Below, piece after piece: positions 46,815 through 54,982 of a stretch of 63,890 bases of DNA; the stretch's first letter is position 1; every line of letters starts with the position of its first letter. Location of the stretch: the NCBI GenBank assembly GCA_014610835.1, contig QQXM01000022.1, forward strand, positions 1 to 63,890. Reading direction: 5' to 3'. The notes under the pieces were generated by a model. That model worked only from the letters and a program-made list of their open reading frames with translations, searched no databases and was not told where the DNA came from. The DNA comes from Erysipelotrichaceae bacterium 7770_A6 (GTDB lineage: Bacteria > Bacillota_I > Bacilli_A > Erysipelotrichales > Erysipelotrichaceae). Position numbers and translations under genes: made by a program.

Positions 46815-47829
46815 GATGTTCTCCAAATCCAAAGTCAGTAATCATTTCATTATTTAAATGAAGAATATAGTCTGTTAATGTATGTACAAGTGCATCAATA
46901 TCATTGATTGCAACCATTTCATTTGCACTGCCAGTATTTCCACATGCAATGCCTACAGCTACTGTTGGGCAGCCTTTCACTGTTTTATGGATAAAAGAAC
47001 TATCATTTCCAATCATTCCAAAGTATCCATTCGCACTTGTGAATCCCTTGAAATCATTGATTAATCTTTTGCTAGGAATCATACCTTTATCATACATTCC
47101 AACAACAACGCCACCATTCAATTTTGCATTTGGCTTTCCATTATCAAACACGCACAATGCCAATGCTGCATCTGGCTGAATTGTATATGTTGCTGTCTTT
47201 GTTCCACGGAAACCAATTGTTGATTGACTCATTGCACCAATTGCTAAATTGAAATCTAATTCATGTTCTTTTAAGTTTTCAACAACTTCCATACATACTT
47301 CATTTAGTACTCTAGGATTCAAAGCCTTTGCATACACTATATTATTTTCAACAAAGAAATTAGAAGCATAGCTTACTAAATCACCAGGCAATACCTTAAG
47401 ATCAGCCTTATCTGTATATCCACAGTCAATCACAAGATCATGAATACTCTTTGCTTCACTTCCACCTTCTAGAACATTTTTTCGGTTAGTAATCACACCT
47501 GTGATCATAGAATGATCGCGGCATAAAATTGTTACCCTCTGGTGTAGTAAAGAAGATACCGCAATATCTTCCAATGTAATAAATGTGAGTGTACCATCAT
47601 CATTCACTTTAGATACCATCATTCCACATTCATCCATTGGACAGGCAATCATAAATATTTTTGCATTTTCATGCTTGCTCTTTTTGTAAGCAAAAATACT
47701 GCCTAAATTATCTCTAACAATTTGATCAGCATTTTCTGCAAATGCTGGCTTCATGATTTCAGCTACATCCTGTTCATTGGAACTAACACCAAAGCAGTTG
47801 CATAACGTTGTTAATCTATCTAAATTCAT
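46807..47829 (-). CDS. M42-family pseudopeptidase (metal ligands lost)
   Basis: A 340-residue protein with the M42 fold but no catalytic set. Aligned by eye to the next gene: AAHMDEVGFM is ACPMDECGMM (His to Pro), FDDRVG is LNPRVL, QEEPGLRG is QSTIGFRG (both Glu lost), the Asp of AIDTT is Cys and the His of YMHT is Gly. The frame is intact with AAGGAG before ATG 47829. It may form a mixed complex with the active M42 enzyme or bind peptides. Confidence 0.8.
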   Translation of the reverse strand: MNLDRLTTLCNCFGVSSNEQDVAEIMKPAFAENADQIVRDNLGSIFAYKKSKHENAKIFMIACPMDECGMMVSKVNDDGTLTFITLEDIAVSSLLHQRVTILCRDHSMITGVITNRKNVLEGGSEAKSIHDLVIDCGYTDKADLKVLPGDLVSYASNFFVENNIVYAKALNPRVLNEVCMEVVENLKEHELDFNLAIGAMSQSTIGFRGTKTATYTIQPDAALALCVFDNGKPNAKLNGGVVVGMYDKGMIPSKRLINDFKGFTSANGYFGMIGNDSSFIHKTVKGCPTVAVGIACGNTGSANEMVAINDIDALVHTLTDYILHLNNEMITDFGFGEHHV

Positions 47830-47850
47830 TTTATCTCCTTCGAAAATAAA

Positions 47851-47872
47851 GGCCATATGATTCATATGGCCC
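47851..47872 (-). promoter_or_regulatory. Intercistronic hairpin before the peptidase genes
   Basis: GGGCCATATG and CATATGGCC form a 9-bp perfect stem (loop AAT) between the GrdB-like gene and the M42 pseudopeptidase. The tail TTTATTTTC is a weak T-run. It may reduce transcription from the PTS genes into the peptidases or mark an mRNA end. Confidence 0.6.
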
Positions 47873-47881
47873 TTGTAATAA

Positions 47882-48406
47882 TTAATAACAAACTTTAGTT
47901 TTAATTTCTGCTAAGTCACCGCTGTTATTAACGCTTGCCTGCATTAATGAACATAAGTTTGCAATACTATCATTTAAGCCCGTTCCGCCCTTTTTTGGCA
48001 TAACTACAATTGGAGTTTTGTCTTTGTATTCAGCGATTACATCGCTTACTTCTTTACTCATCATCGCACATGATTGAACGGATGTGTGTGTTAAGATACT
48101 TGCACTGATTTCAGCAGCCATCTTTCCATAGTCAGCATACTGGAAGCATGGTCCGCACAATACGAAGTCCGGATTTAGCTTCTTGACCATAGCTGTCATC
48201 TTAGTAACGACTTCTTGTTCGTTTGCTAAGAAATATTCATTACCACAATATAATGTAGCGACTACCTGTGCATCAATCTTATTGAAGTGTGGCTGTAAAG
48301 AGGATGCGAATCCAATTCCGCCCTTTGTTGCTGTTAATCCGACATTTGGATTTGTTTTTCCACCGGCTCCAGCTAAGCCCTGGTCAAATATCAATATTAC
48401 TTTCAT
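47882..48406 (-). CDS. GrdB-like protein (glycine/betaine reductase component B family, N-terminal part)
   Basis: A 174-residue protein resembling the N-terminal region of GrdB-type reductase subunits: the pattern VVATLYCGNEYFLANEQE then FVLCGPCFQYADYGKMAAEI. Full GrdB subunits are about 430 residues with a selenocysteine; here the gene is short, with no in-frame TGA. A reductase role is therefore unlikely, perhaps a binding subunit. It lies between the EIIC and M42 genes. Confidence 0.6.
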   Translation of the reverse strand: MKVILIFDQGLAGAGGKTNPNVGLTATKGGIGFASSLQPHFNKIDAQVVATLYCGNEYFLANEQEVVTKMTAMVKKLNPDFVLCGPCFQYADYGKMAAEISASILTHTSVQSCAMMSKEVSDVIAEYKDKTPIVVMPKKGGTGLNDSIANLCSLMQASVNNSGDLAEIKTKVCY

Positions 48407-48416
48407 ATCTTTTCAC

Positions 48417-49769
48417 TTAGTCTAAGCTTAAATCATCGAATGATAGATCATCTAATTCGTCTGTCTGATTCTTTGTTTCAGATTCTTCAGATAAATACTT
48501 AGAATCAAGCATACGGAAGAATGGATAGTAGATAGCGAAGTCCATTGCTAACATAACAATCTGTACAACAGATCCCATGAAGCTTCCTGTTACTAACCAG
48601 CCAGAGAATACGATTGGAGTTGTCCAAGGCAGCTGTGCACCATTTGTAATTGGCATGATGTGTGTAACTGTAGCAATATAACCAAGAATTGTATTTGCAA
48701 CAGGTGTCAGGATGAATGGAATCGCCATCAATGGGTTTAATACGATTGGTAAACCAAAGATGATTGGTTCGTTAATACCGAAGATACCAGCTGGAAGAGA
48801 AAGTTTTCCAAGAGTCTTCAAACGACTTGACTTTGCGAAGAAAGCCATCATGATAACGAGTGCTAATGTGGATCCACCACCACCGAAGTTACAGAAGAAA
48901 TCTGAGAATCCGGAAGTGAAGATGTTTGTCATTTCAAGACCAGCCTTAGCTGCTTCGTAGTTTTCAACAGTTAATACCTTGTGGATAGGAGCGAAGATTG
49001 TGTTTGTAACTGCTGGACCGTTGATACCGAAGAACCAGAATAATGTGGATAAGAACTGATAGATAACTTCAAATCCACCTAAACGGCCTAAACCAACAAG
49101 TGGTGCCTGTAATACCTGATAAATGAAGTAATGAGCATATTCGAAAGATGTGAAAGAGAAAACAATACCTAATAAGAAGAATACGATCATTGTAATTCCT
49201 GCAGGAATTAATGCTGCGAAAGATTCCATAACTGCTGGTGGAACACCATCAGGAAGCTTGATTACAAGATTCTTCTTCATTGCCCATGAGAAGATTTCTA
49301 CTGCGACAATCGCTGTAATCATTGCTAAGAACATACCAGCTGTTCCTAGGAATGTGAACTTGAATCCGCTAACTTTAATTGCTTCAGAAAGACCTTCAGC
49401 TTCAACCATTGAATACTGAGGTGTGATAATCAAGAAGGATACTAATGCAACAACTGCACCAGCAATTCTGTTTTCTAAACCCTTTTCTCTAGAATAGCAG
49501 TAACCAATACTGAGTACGCCTAATAAAGCAACACAGTCAAATGAGATTGCTGTTACGCGACCAAGATATCCATCCCAGCCAGCACCGAAAATACCAGCCA
49601 TGAATTCTTCATATCCCGCAATTGGGAAGTTAGAAATAAGTAAGAAGATTGAACCAACAATTGTAATTGGTACTGTAATTAAGAAACCATCTCTGATTGC
49701 TGACAATACTTTATTCTTTGACAAAACATTGGCAACAGGCATCAGAAATTTTTCTAGTTTTTCCATCAT
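48417..49769 (-). CDS. PTS EIIC, lactose/cellobiose/chitobiose family
   Basis: A 450-residue membrane subunit with about 10 helices. Family marks include KLPDGVPPAVMESFAALIPA, FGINGPAVTNTIFAPI and FGINEPIIFGLPIVLNP. With EIIB (49773) and EIIA (50726) it makes a complete transporter. The sequence class covers cellobiose, lactose and chitobiose; the operon context (glycosylasparaginase, peptidases) suggests an amino-sugar or glycoamino-acid substrate. Confidence 0.9.
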   Translation of the reverse strand: MMEKLEKFLMPVANVLSKNKVLSAIRDGFLITVPITIVGSIFLLISNFPIAGYEEFMAGIFGAGWDGYLGRVTAISFDCVALLGVLSIGYCYSREKGLENRIAGAVVALVSFLIITPQYSMVEAEGLSEAIKVSGFKFTFLGTAGMFLAMITAIVAVEIFSWAMKKNLVIKLPDGVPPAVMESFAALIPAGITMIVFFLLGIVFSFTSFEYAHYFIYQVLQAPLVGLGRLGGFEVIYQFLSTLFWFFGINGPAVTNTIFAPIHKVLTVENYEAAKAGLEMTNIFTSGFSDFFCNFGGGGSTLALVIMMAFFAKSSRLKTLGKLSLPAGIFGINEPIIFGLPIVLNPLMAIPFILTPVANTILGYIATVTHIMPITNGAQLPWTTPIVFSGWLVTGSFMGSVVQIVMLAMDFAIYYPFFRMLDSKYLSEESETKNQTDELDDLSFDDLSLD

Positions 49770-49772
49770 AAT

Positions 49773-50096
49773 TTATTTTGCCCCCTTTTCCTTGTAGAGT
49801 TTGAGAGCTCTCTTAAGAACTCTTTCTCCATCGACGTTTCCGTAATCAACGCTGTCAATTACTTCAACGATGTGTTCTGCACCATATCTTTCGTTTACTT
49901 TTTCATACAAATGCTTAACCTGAGGTCCCAATAGAATAACTTCTGGATTGTATTCATGAACTACTGTGTCCATGTTAGAATCTGAGAAAGCCTTGATTTC
50001 AATTGGTAAGCTGTGTGCGTCAGCTACTTTTTGCATTCTGCTTGCCAGTAAACTTGTAGACATGCCTGCATTACAGAATAAATAAAATCTTTTCAT
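49773..50096 (-). CDS. PTS EIIB, lactose/cellobiose family
   Basis: A 107-residue EIIB with the phospho-Cys in FYLFCNAGMSTSLLASRM at residues 3-20. It hands phosphate from EIIA to the incoming sugar on EIIC, 3 bp downstream. The ATG at 50096 fits the family start; the open frame reaches 50129. A TTTCCTA/TAGGAA site lies 66 bp upstream, so a second transcript may begin here. Confidence 0.9.
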   Translation of the reverse strand: MKRFYLFCNAGMSTSLLASRMQKVADAHSLPIEIKAFSDSNMDTVVHEYNPEVILLGPQVKHLYEKVNERYGAEHIVEVIDSVDYGNVDGERVLKRALKLYKEKGAK

Positions 50097-50161
50097 AATA
50101 GTATTACCTAACCTTTCTGCATATATCATAAATTTTCAGAAGTACTTGTTTTCACAATCTA

Positions 50162-50180
50162 TTTCCTATTAGCTAGGAAG
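50162..50180. promoter_or_regulatory. Candidate regulator site TTTCCTA-N5-TAGGAA (second copy)
   Basis: TTTCCTA (50162-50168) and TAGGAAG (50174-50180) with a 5-bp spacer. The same site stands at 53532-53550 before the PRD regulator, 3.4 kb away. It lies in the gap before EIIB. Shared operators for the PRD activator are the simplest reading. Confidence 0.65.
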
Positions 50181-50209
50181 TTTTGATACCCCTTTCATTT
50201 CTTATATGA

Positions 50210-50722
50210 CTATGCTGCTAAATCAATGACTTTTGTTTGAAAAATCAAGTCATGTAATAAGCGGAAATCTCTCCATTTCAATAAAATAAACCCTAGATCC
50301 AATGCAGATAATACATTGATCAATAATGTGAAGAGCTTCCATGCTTCATTTGGATACATGATCATCAATACACTTCGAATGTTTACAGATGGAATATAAA
50401 ATGCACCACCAATCAATAAACATCCAACAAAGAAACGCAGAAATGTTCTTGGAAATGAAATTTCATTTTCATGGATATCCACTGTCTTTAAATGCATTGC
50501 ACGCATCATGAGTGTCTGTCCTTTCCATACTTTCAATGGAACAAGAACATAATAGAGAAATGCAACCAGCAATGAAGCAATTGCCAATGCAATATGCACA
50601 GAATATTCACCACTTGTAAAATGACCAATTGCATTTGTCATCAAATTAATAAGGACAGCTGAAATATACCAGTCTGTCCCAAAGGCGAACACTCTTCTTA
50701 CAACGTAAGCAAAAGTTTTCAT
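50210..50722 (-). CDS. RDD-family membrane protein
   Basis: A 170-residue protein with about four membrane helices; the RDD signature appears as RRVFAFGTDWYISAVLI near 8-24. It lies between the EIIA and EIIB genes. Function of RDD proteins is unknown, but three copies in this window accompany lactose/cellobiose-type EIIC genes, so a role with this transporter class is suspected. Confidence 0.8.
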   Translation of the reverse strand: MKTFAYVVRRVFAFGTDWYISAVLINLMTNAIGHFTSGEYSVHIALAIASLLVAFLYYVLVPLKVWKGQTLMMRAMHLKTVDIHENEISFPRTFLRFFVGCLLIGGAFYIPSVNIRSVLMIMYPNEAWKLFTLLINVLSALDLGFILLKWRDFRLLHDLIFQTKVIDLAA

Positions 50723-50725
50723 ATT

Positions 50726-51031
50726 TTATTTATTTTTATATAAGTTGATCAATTTTGTAGCTAAAAGCTTTGTTGTTTCTGCAGCCATCAACTGGTCTTC
50801 AGCATGCATCAAAAGTAATACAACTTCAACTTTTTCACCGCTAGCTTCCTGCTGAATCAAAGAAGCATGTACCTGGTGTCCTCTTGTGTAGCAAGCATCA
50901 CCTTCTGCAATCAATTCTTCTGCACGTTCGAAGTTACCCTTTTCAGCTTCTTCGATTGCCAGGATATAATCACTCTTAGCTTCTCCTACTGCAGAAATAA
51001 TCTTAAAACAAACTAATTCCATATCTTCCAT
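50726..51031 (-). CDS. PTS EIIA, lactose/cellobiose family
   Basis: A 101-residue all-helical EIIA; the phosphorylated His is in LLLMHAEDQLM near 75 and the Asp at 79 is the usual metal ligand of the trimer. It takes phosphate from HPr and gives it to EIIB. GGAGG lies just before its ATG. It is flanked on both sides by RDD genes. Confidence 0.93.
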   Translation of the reverse strand: MEDMELVCFKIISAVGEAKSDYILAIEEAEKGNFERAEELIAEGDACYTRGHQVHASLIQQEASGEKVEVVLLLMHAEDQLMAAETTKLLATKLINLYKNK

Positions 51032-51044
51032 AACATATCCTCCT

Positions 51045-51587
51045 TTACTTTTCTATTACCATGCTATGTGCAATACTATCGTGAATGGCTGTACCTTTTT
51101 TCACTACCATATAACAGGAAATGATCAAAATAGCCACTTTCACCCAATTCAATACCGTTCCAGCTACATCAAACGTGTACATCGTTATCATCTGCGTTAC
51201 ATAATTTCCCGCAAGCATCAATGGACTCTCTAAAAGCAGCAAGCCAACAATCTGTCTTTTTGCTAGATCTTTTGCATTCAACGCTTCACCATTTTCATCT
51301 GTAATTTTTAGTGATAAGAATTTCTTGCCAAGCGTCTGCCCTTCAAACTTCAAAGGAATTACGTAATAATAAACAATCCCAAATAAGATTCCCAATACAC
51401 CAGCCAGCAAACCATATGGCTTTTCAAATAACAGAATATCTGTATTGATTGTCTTTTCTCTTGTCAGAACATTCCACAGCCATCCAACTGGGATTGCCGC
51501 AAATACCCATCCAAAATACCAGTCAATCAGAAATGCGAAGATTCTTTTGTTTAATGGTGCTTTTTTTATTACTTTTCTTTTTGCCAT
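51045..51587 (-). CDS. RDD-family membrane protein
   Basis: A 180-residue membrane protein with a clear RDD signature, NKRIFAFLIDWYFGWVFA near 13-30, and GQTLGKKFLSLKITDENGE near 85. It is the first gene after the PRD activator (8 bp gap). The second RDD gene, 2 genes on, is more diverged; they need not be direct duplicates. Confidence 0.85.
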   Translation of the reverse strand: MAKRKVIKKAPLNKRIFAFLIDWYFGWVFAAIPVGWLWNVLTREKTINTDILLFEKPYGLLAGVLGILFGIVYYYVIPLKFEGQTLGKKFLSLKITDENGEALNAKDLAKRQIVGLLLLESPLMLAGNYVTQMITMYTFDVAGTVLNWVKVAILIISCYMVVKKGTAIHDSIAHSMVIEK

Positions 51588-51595
51588 ATATCTAC

Positions 51596-53488
51596 CTACT
51601 TTGTCATTAATTCCATCAATTCATTTACGTTTTGTGCAACTGTAATCTGTGATAACAATACTGGATCATCACAGACATTAGAGAACCAGTCAAAGAAGAT
51701 ACGCAAGATATCTTTATCTTCTTCTTTTACTGCTAACAGCATTACAAATTTAACTTTAAAATTTCCCCATTGTACTGGTTTTTTCAAAGAAGCAACCGCA
51801 ACAGTTGTTTTAATCGTGGAATACTTCAGAGGATGCGGTATCGCAAATCCATAGCTCAATGAAGTCCATGCCATTTTTTCTCTTTCAAATGTAGATTCCT
51901 TAAATACTTCACTGACTCTGCCTGCACCATATAATGCATCGCAAAGCTGATTGATAACATCTTCATAAGATTCACATTCTAAATCCTTAAAGAAGAATTC
52001 ATCTGTCAATAAGTGCTGCATCTGGTCACTAAACTCTAGCGCCTGTCGCTGATGATCTAAATCATTGATTAAACGGAATATTTTATATTCATCATCTTCA
52101 TTAAAGAACATGCCTATGATGACCGTCGGAATATCCAATGTATGCTTTACATTCACTGTACTGATAATGATGTCTGGTTTTAATCGCTTAATAACATTTT
52201 CTTCATACACTCTTACAGTTGCATCAATGACTAGTCGATCTCCAAAGCGATGTTTGATTTTATCTGCACACATGCTTGTCATCAATTGATTGTTTGGTTG
52301 AATCAGTACCGCATGATAATAGTGCTGATGAAGATTCAATCTGTCATATGCTGCACCTAAATGAATTGCCAGAAAACCAATTTCATCTTCTACCATCGTT
52401 ACATGCATATAATCTTCGATGATCTTTCCAACAAAGACACTGACATCAAATACCATCGGATATTGTTTTTTCACATCATGCAGATACACATTTTGAATTG
52501 TTGTATTTGTCTCCAGTCGTTTTAGAAGATGCTGAATATGAATCAGTAAGCCATCTTTGAAGAATTCATCATTTGAGAAATCAACATCATACACTTCATT
52601 AATACCAACAATAATTCGATTCAGTAAGACAACTGAGTTATCCAGAAAACTTGTATCACTGATATATCGATTATGTTGTCTTCCCATCAAAAGTCTTGCC
52701 AGCAAAACAATTTCATTTTCATTGATTTCACATCTCAAAAATTTCGTAATCTTAGTAAAAAATTCATGTGCAATCTGATACTCAACTGTCCCTTTGATAC
52801 GCTCATCATCAGCACCCATATCAACACAATTGAAATCCATCATTCTCTGAATTCCTACACCAATATGAATCATTAACATAGGAATTGTTTCTGCACGCAA
52901 TTTGTAATTGTATGTATTTAAAGTTTCCTCTAAAACTTTGGACACTCTCAATAAATCGAAATCTGGAAATAATCCAGCAATCTTATTGATATTAATAAAG
53001 TCACCTTTTGTTTCATGTACAAGAATATCTTTATGAAACTGTCGTTTGCTTTCTTCACTGCCTTGCAAAGAAATGACTTCACCATTTTCAACAATCGATA
53101 AATCTGGATACGCTTCTAACATTTTACGAATATGTTTGATATCATTACGAATTGTAAATGTGCTGTAATAGATTTCATTCTGCAAATCAATGATGTTTAT
53201 TTTTTTATAGAGGAATAAACGTTTGATTAAAAAATTACAGCGTTCTTCTAATGACTGTGGTATCAGATCATCATTCTGTATTTGATTCACTCCAGAAGCA
53301 TCTTCTTTCAAACGATAGCCATAGCGAACACTCGCTTCAATTGCATCTTTTAATTCACAATTGATTGCATTAATATCGCTACGAATTGTTCGATCAGATA
53401 CTTCTAGAATCGCTGAAAGTTCTTTTCCTGTTACCCAATCTTTTCTCTCACTTAAAATATCAACAATTTTAATTTGTCTTGTTTTCAT
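51596..53488 (-). CDS. PRD-containing transcriptional activator with EIIB- and EIIA-like domains
   Basis: A 630-residue BglG/MtlR-type regulator. Order: HTH (WVTGKELSAILEVSDRTIRSD near 18), second HTH, PRD1 (MLMIHIGVGIQ near 205), PRD2 (IGFLAIHLGAAYD near 365), an EIIB-like domain, and a fructose-type EIIA domain with His in AIPHPLKYS near 555. Its activity should be set by phosphorylation from the PTS. It opens the long cluster it likely controls. Confidence 0.9.
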   Translation of the reverse strand: MKTRQIKIVDILSERKDWVTGKELSAILEVSDRTIRSDINAINCELKDAIEASVRYGYRLKEDASGVNQIQNDDLIPQSLEERCNFLIKRLFLYKKINIIDLQNEIYYSTFTIRNDIKHIRKMLEAYPDLSIVENGEVISLQGSEESKRQFHKDILVHETKGDFININKIAGLFPDFDLLRVSKVLEETLNTYNYKLRAETIPMLMIHIGVGIQRMMDFNCVDMGADDERIKGTVEYQIAHEFFTKITKFLRCEINENEIVLLARLLMGRQHNRYISDTSFLDNSVVLLNRIIVGINEVYDVDFSNDEFFKDGLLIHIQHLLKRLETNTTIQNVYLHDVKKQYPMVFDVSVFVGKIIEDYMHVTMVEDEIGFLAIHLGAAYDRLNLHQHYYHAVLIQPNNQLMTSMCADKIKHRFGDRLVIDATVRVYEENVIKRLKPDIIISTVNVKHTLDIPTVIIGMFFNEDDEYKIFRLINDLDHQRQALEFSDQMQHLLTDEFFFKDLECESYEDVINQLCDALYGAGRVSEVFKESTFEREKMAWTSLSYGFAIPHPLKYSTIKTTVAVASLKKPVQWGNFKVKFVMLLAVKEEDKDILRIFFDWFSNVCDDPVLLSQITVAQNVNELMELMTK

Positions 53489-53531
53489 ATATGCATTGTA
53501 AAACGATTTCCTGATATGCTTCGGTTACATT

Positions 53532-53550
53532 TTTCCTAGCAGTTAGGAAA
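53532..53550. promoter_or_regulatory. Candidate regulator site TTTCCTA-N5-TAGGAAA (first copy)
   Basis: A perfect 7-bp inverted repeat with a 5-bp spacer, 44 bp before the PRD regulator start. Its twin is at 50162-50180. Autoregulation plus activation of the EIIB-EIIC part would follow. Confidence 0.65.
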
Positions 53551-53635
53551 TTCCCTTCTCCATGAATCAGTGTAAATGAAAGAATTTCTAAAAAGAATAT
53601 GATAATTAAAGCATTTTCTTTGATTTTTATAGAAA

Positions 53636-53678
53636 CAAAAAAAGCACATATCGCATCATACAACGCAATACATGCTTA
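53636..53678 (-). terminator. Terminator of nagA
   Basis: AGCATGTATTGCG pairs, with several G-U wobbles, to the GCGATATGTGCT arm and is followed by seven T residues on the minus strand, 13 bases after the nagA stop. Confidence 0.7.
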
Positions 53679-53690
53679 GAAATATATCGT

Positions 53691-54830
53691 TTATTTACAA
53701 GCTTTTCCTCTTGCATAAGTCTGTACAACATCATAGTTGTCATTCAATACCACAAGATCAGCATCATATCCTGTACAGATCTTTCCTTTATGATCATCAA
53801 TCTTTAATGCTCTTGCTGGGTTTAATGTACATGCATTGATTGCATAATCTACAGGAACACCAGCCTGCTCAATGACAATCTGAAGACCACGGTTAACACG
53901 TAATGTACTGCCAGCTAAATTCTTAGCCTCTACTAGATGTGCAGAACCATCAGGGTATACTTCAATTTCCTGTCCACCAAACATCATTCTGCTTCCAATT
54001 GGGCAACCCTTTGCCATTAAAGCATCAGTAATCATAATGACATGATCTCTTCCCTTAGCCATAAAGAAGTTATTCAAAGAATTCACATCAGAATGACATC
54101 CATCACAGATAACTTCACCATATACATCTCTAAAACGCATCGCAGCACCAACCAATCCAGGATTTCTATGATGGAATGGTGTCATACCATTAAATACATG
54201 CGTCATTGACATAGCACCATGTGCAATTGCCATTCTAGCTTCTTCAAAAGTAGCACCAGAATGTCCTTGAGAAACTAATACACCATGTTGTGCACAATAT
54301 TCAGTTAATGCAAAATCTTTATCATGTTCACATGCCATTGTAATGACTTTGATCATACCTTTTGCATCTTCCTGATATTGTTTAAATTCTTCAACATTCG
54401 GTGCAACACAATACTGTTCAGGCTGCGCGCCTTTATACTTTTGATCTAGATAAGGTCCCTCAAAGTGAATACCAATAATTTCTGCACCTTCATATCCTTC
54501 TTCAACAACTCTAACAACATTCTTCAATGCATTTGATAATACTTCATGACTCTGTGTAATTGTTGTAGGGCAGATACTCGTTACACCTTCAGAAGTAATT
54601 TCTTTCATCCAGTGACGAAGACCTTCTGGTGTACCATCATTTGTATCCCATGTATGGTAGCCATGTGTATGGATATCAATAAATCCAGGAAGGATTCTAT
54701 CATTATCATAATCAACATCCACTGCATTTGTACCATATGGATAGATATCAACAATTTTCTTATCCTCAATTTTCACCTGTGCCGGCATAAACTGTCCAGC
54801 AATCCAAACTCTTTTACTTTGAATAATCAT
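53691..54830 (-). CDS. nagA: N-acetylglucosamine-6-phosphate deacetylase
   Basis: A 379-residue amidohydrolase that removes acetate from GlcNAc-6-phosphate. Motifs: GFIDIHTHGYHTWDTND near 55, HFEGPYLDQKYKGAQ near 125, GHSGATFEEA near 195, THVFNGMTPFHHR near 215 and MITDALMAKG near 270. The ATG at 54830 has GGAGG 7 bases upstream; the open frame to 54920 has no such site. It lies between the GlcNAc-type PTS and the glycosylasparaginase cluster, with terminators on both sides. Confidence 0.95.
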   Translation of the reverse strand: MIIQSKRVWIAGQFMPAQVKIEDKKIVDIYPYGTNAVDVDYDNDRILPGFIDIHTHGYHTWDTNDGTPEGLRHWMKEITSEGVTSICPTTITQSHEVLSNALKNVVRVVEEGYEGAEIIGIHFEGPYLDQKYKGAQPEQYCVAPNVEEFKQYQEDAKGMIKVITMACEHDKDFALTEYCAQHGVLVSQGHSGATFEEARMAIAHGAMSMTHVFNGMTPFHHRNPGLVGAAMRFRDVYGEVICDGCHSDVNSLNNFFMAKGRDHVIMITDALMAKGCPIGSRMMFGGQEIEVYPDGSAHLVEAKNLAGSTLRVNRGLQIVIEQAGVPVDYAINACTLNPARALKIDDHKGKICTGYDADLVVLNDNYDVVQTYARGKACK

Positions 54831-54894
54831 ATGTATTCCTCCAGTTAATTTCATTATACGCTTGAAATCTTTAAATATAACCCATCCTTCTTTT

Positions 54895-54944
54895 AAAAAA
54901 GCTATAACAGCTTTGAACAATCTGTTCTACTGTTATAGCCTTTT
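54895..54944 (-). terminator. Terminator of the GlcNAc-type PTS operon
   Basis: AAGGCTATAACAG and CTGTTATAGCTTTTTT form a 12-bp stem with a T-tail on the minus strand, 39 bases after the EIIBC stop. It separates that operon from nagA. Confidence 0.8.
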
Positions 54945-54982
54945 CCTAAAATGAAAGGGATTATTAAGCAATAATACTTAAC

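Noticed and set aside
47882-48406. Selenoprotein
   Set aside because: GrdB resemblance prompted a search for an in-frame TGA; none is present and the gene ends in a normal TAA.
53469-53663. 64-residue frame before the PRD regulator
   Set aside because: Overlaps the regulator start and the TTTCCTA operator; no ribosome site and no recognisable protein.
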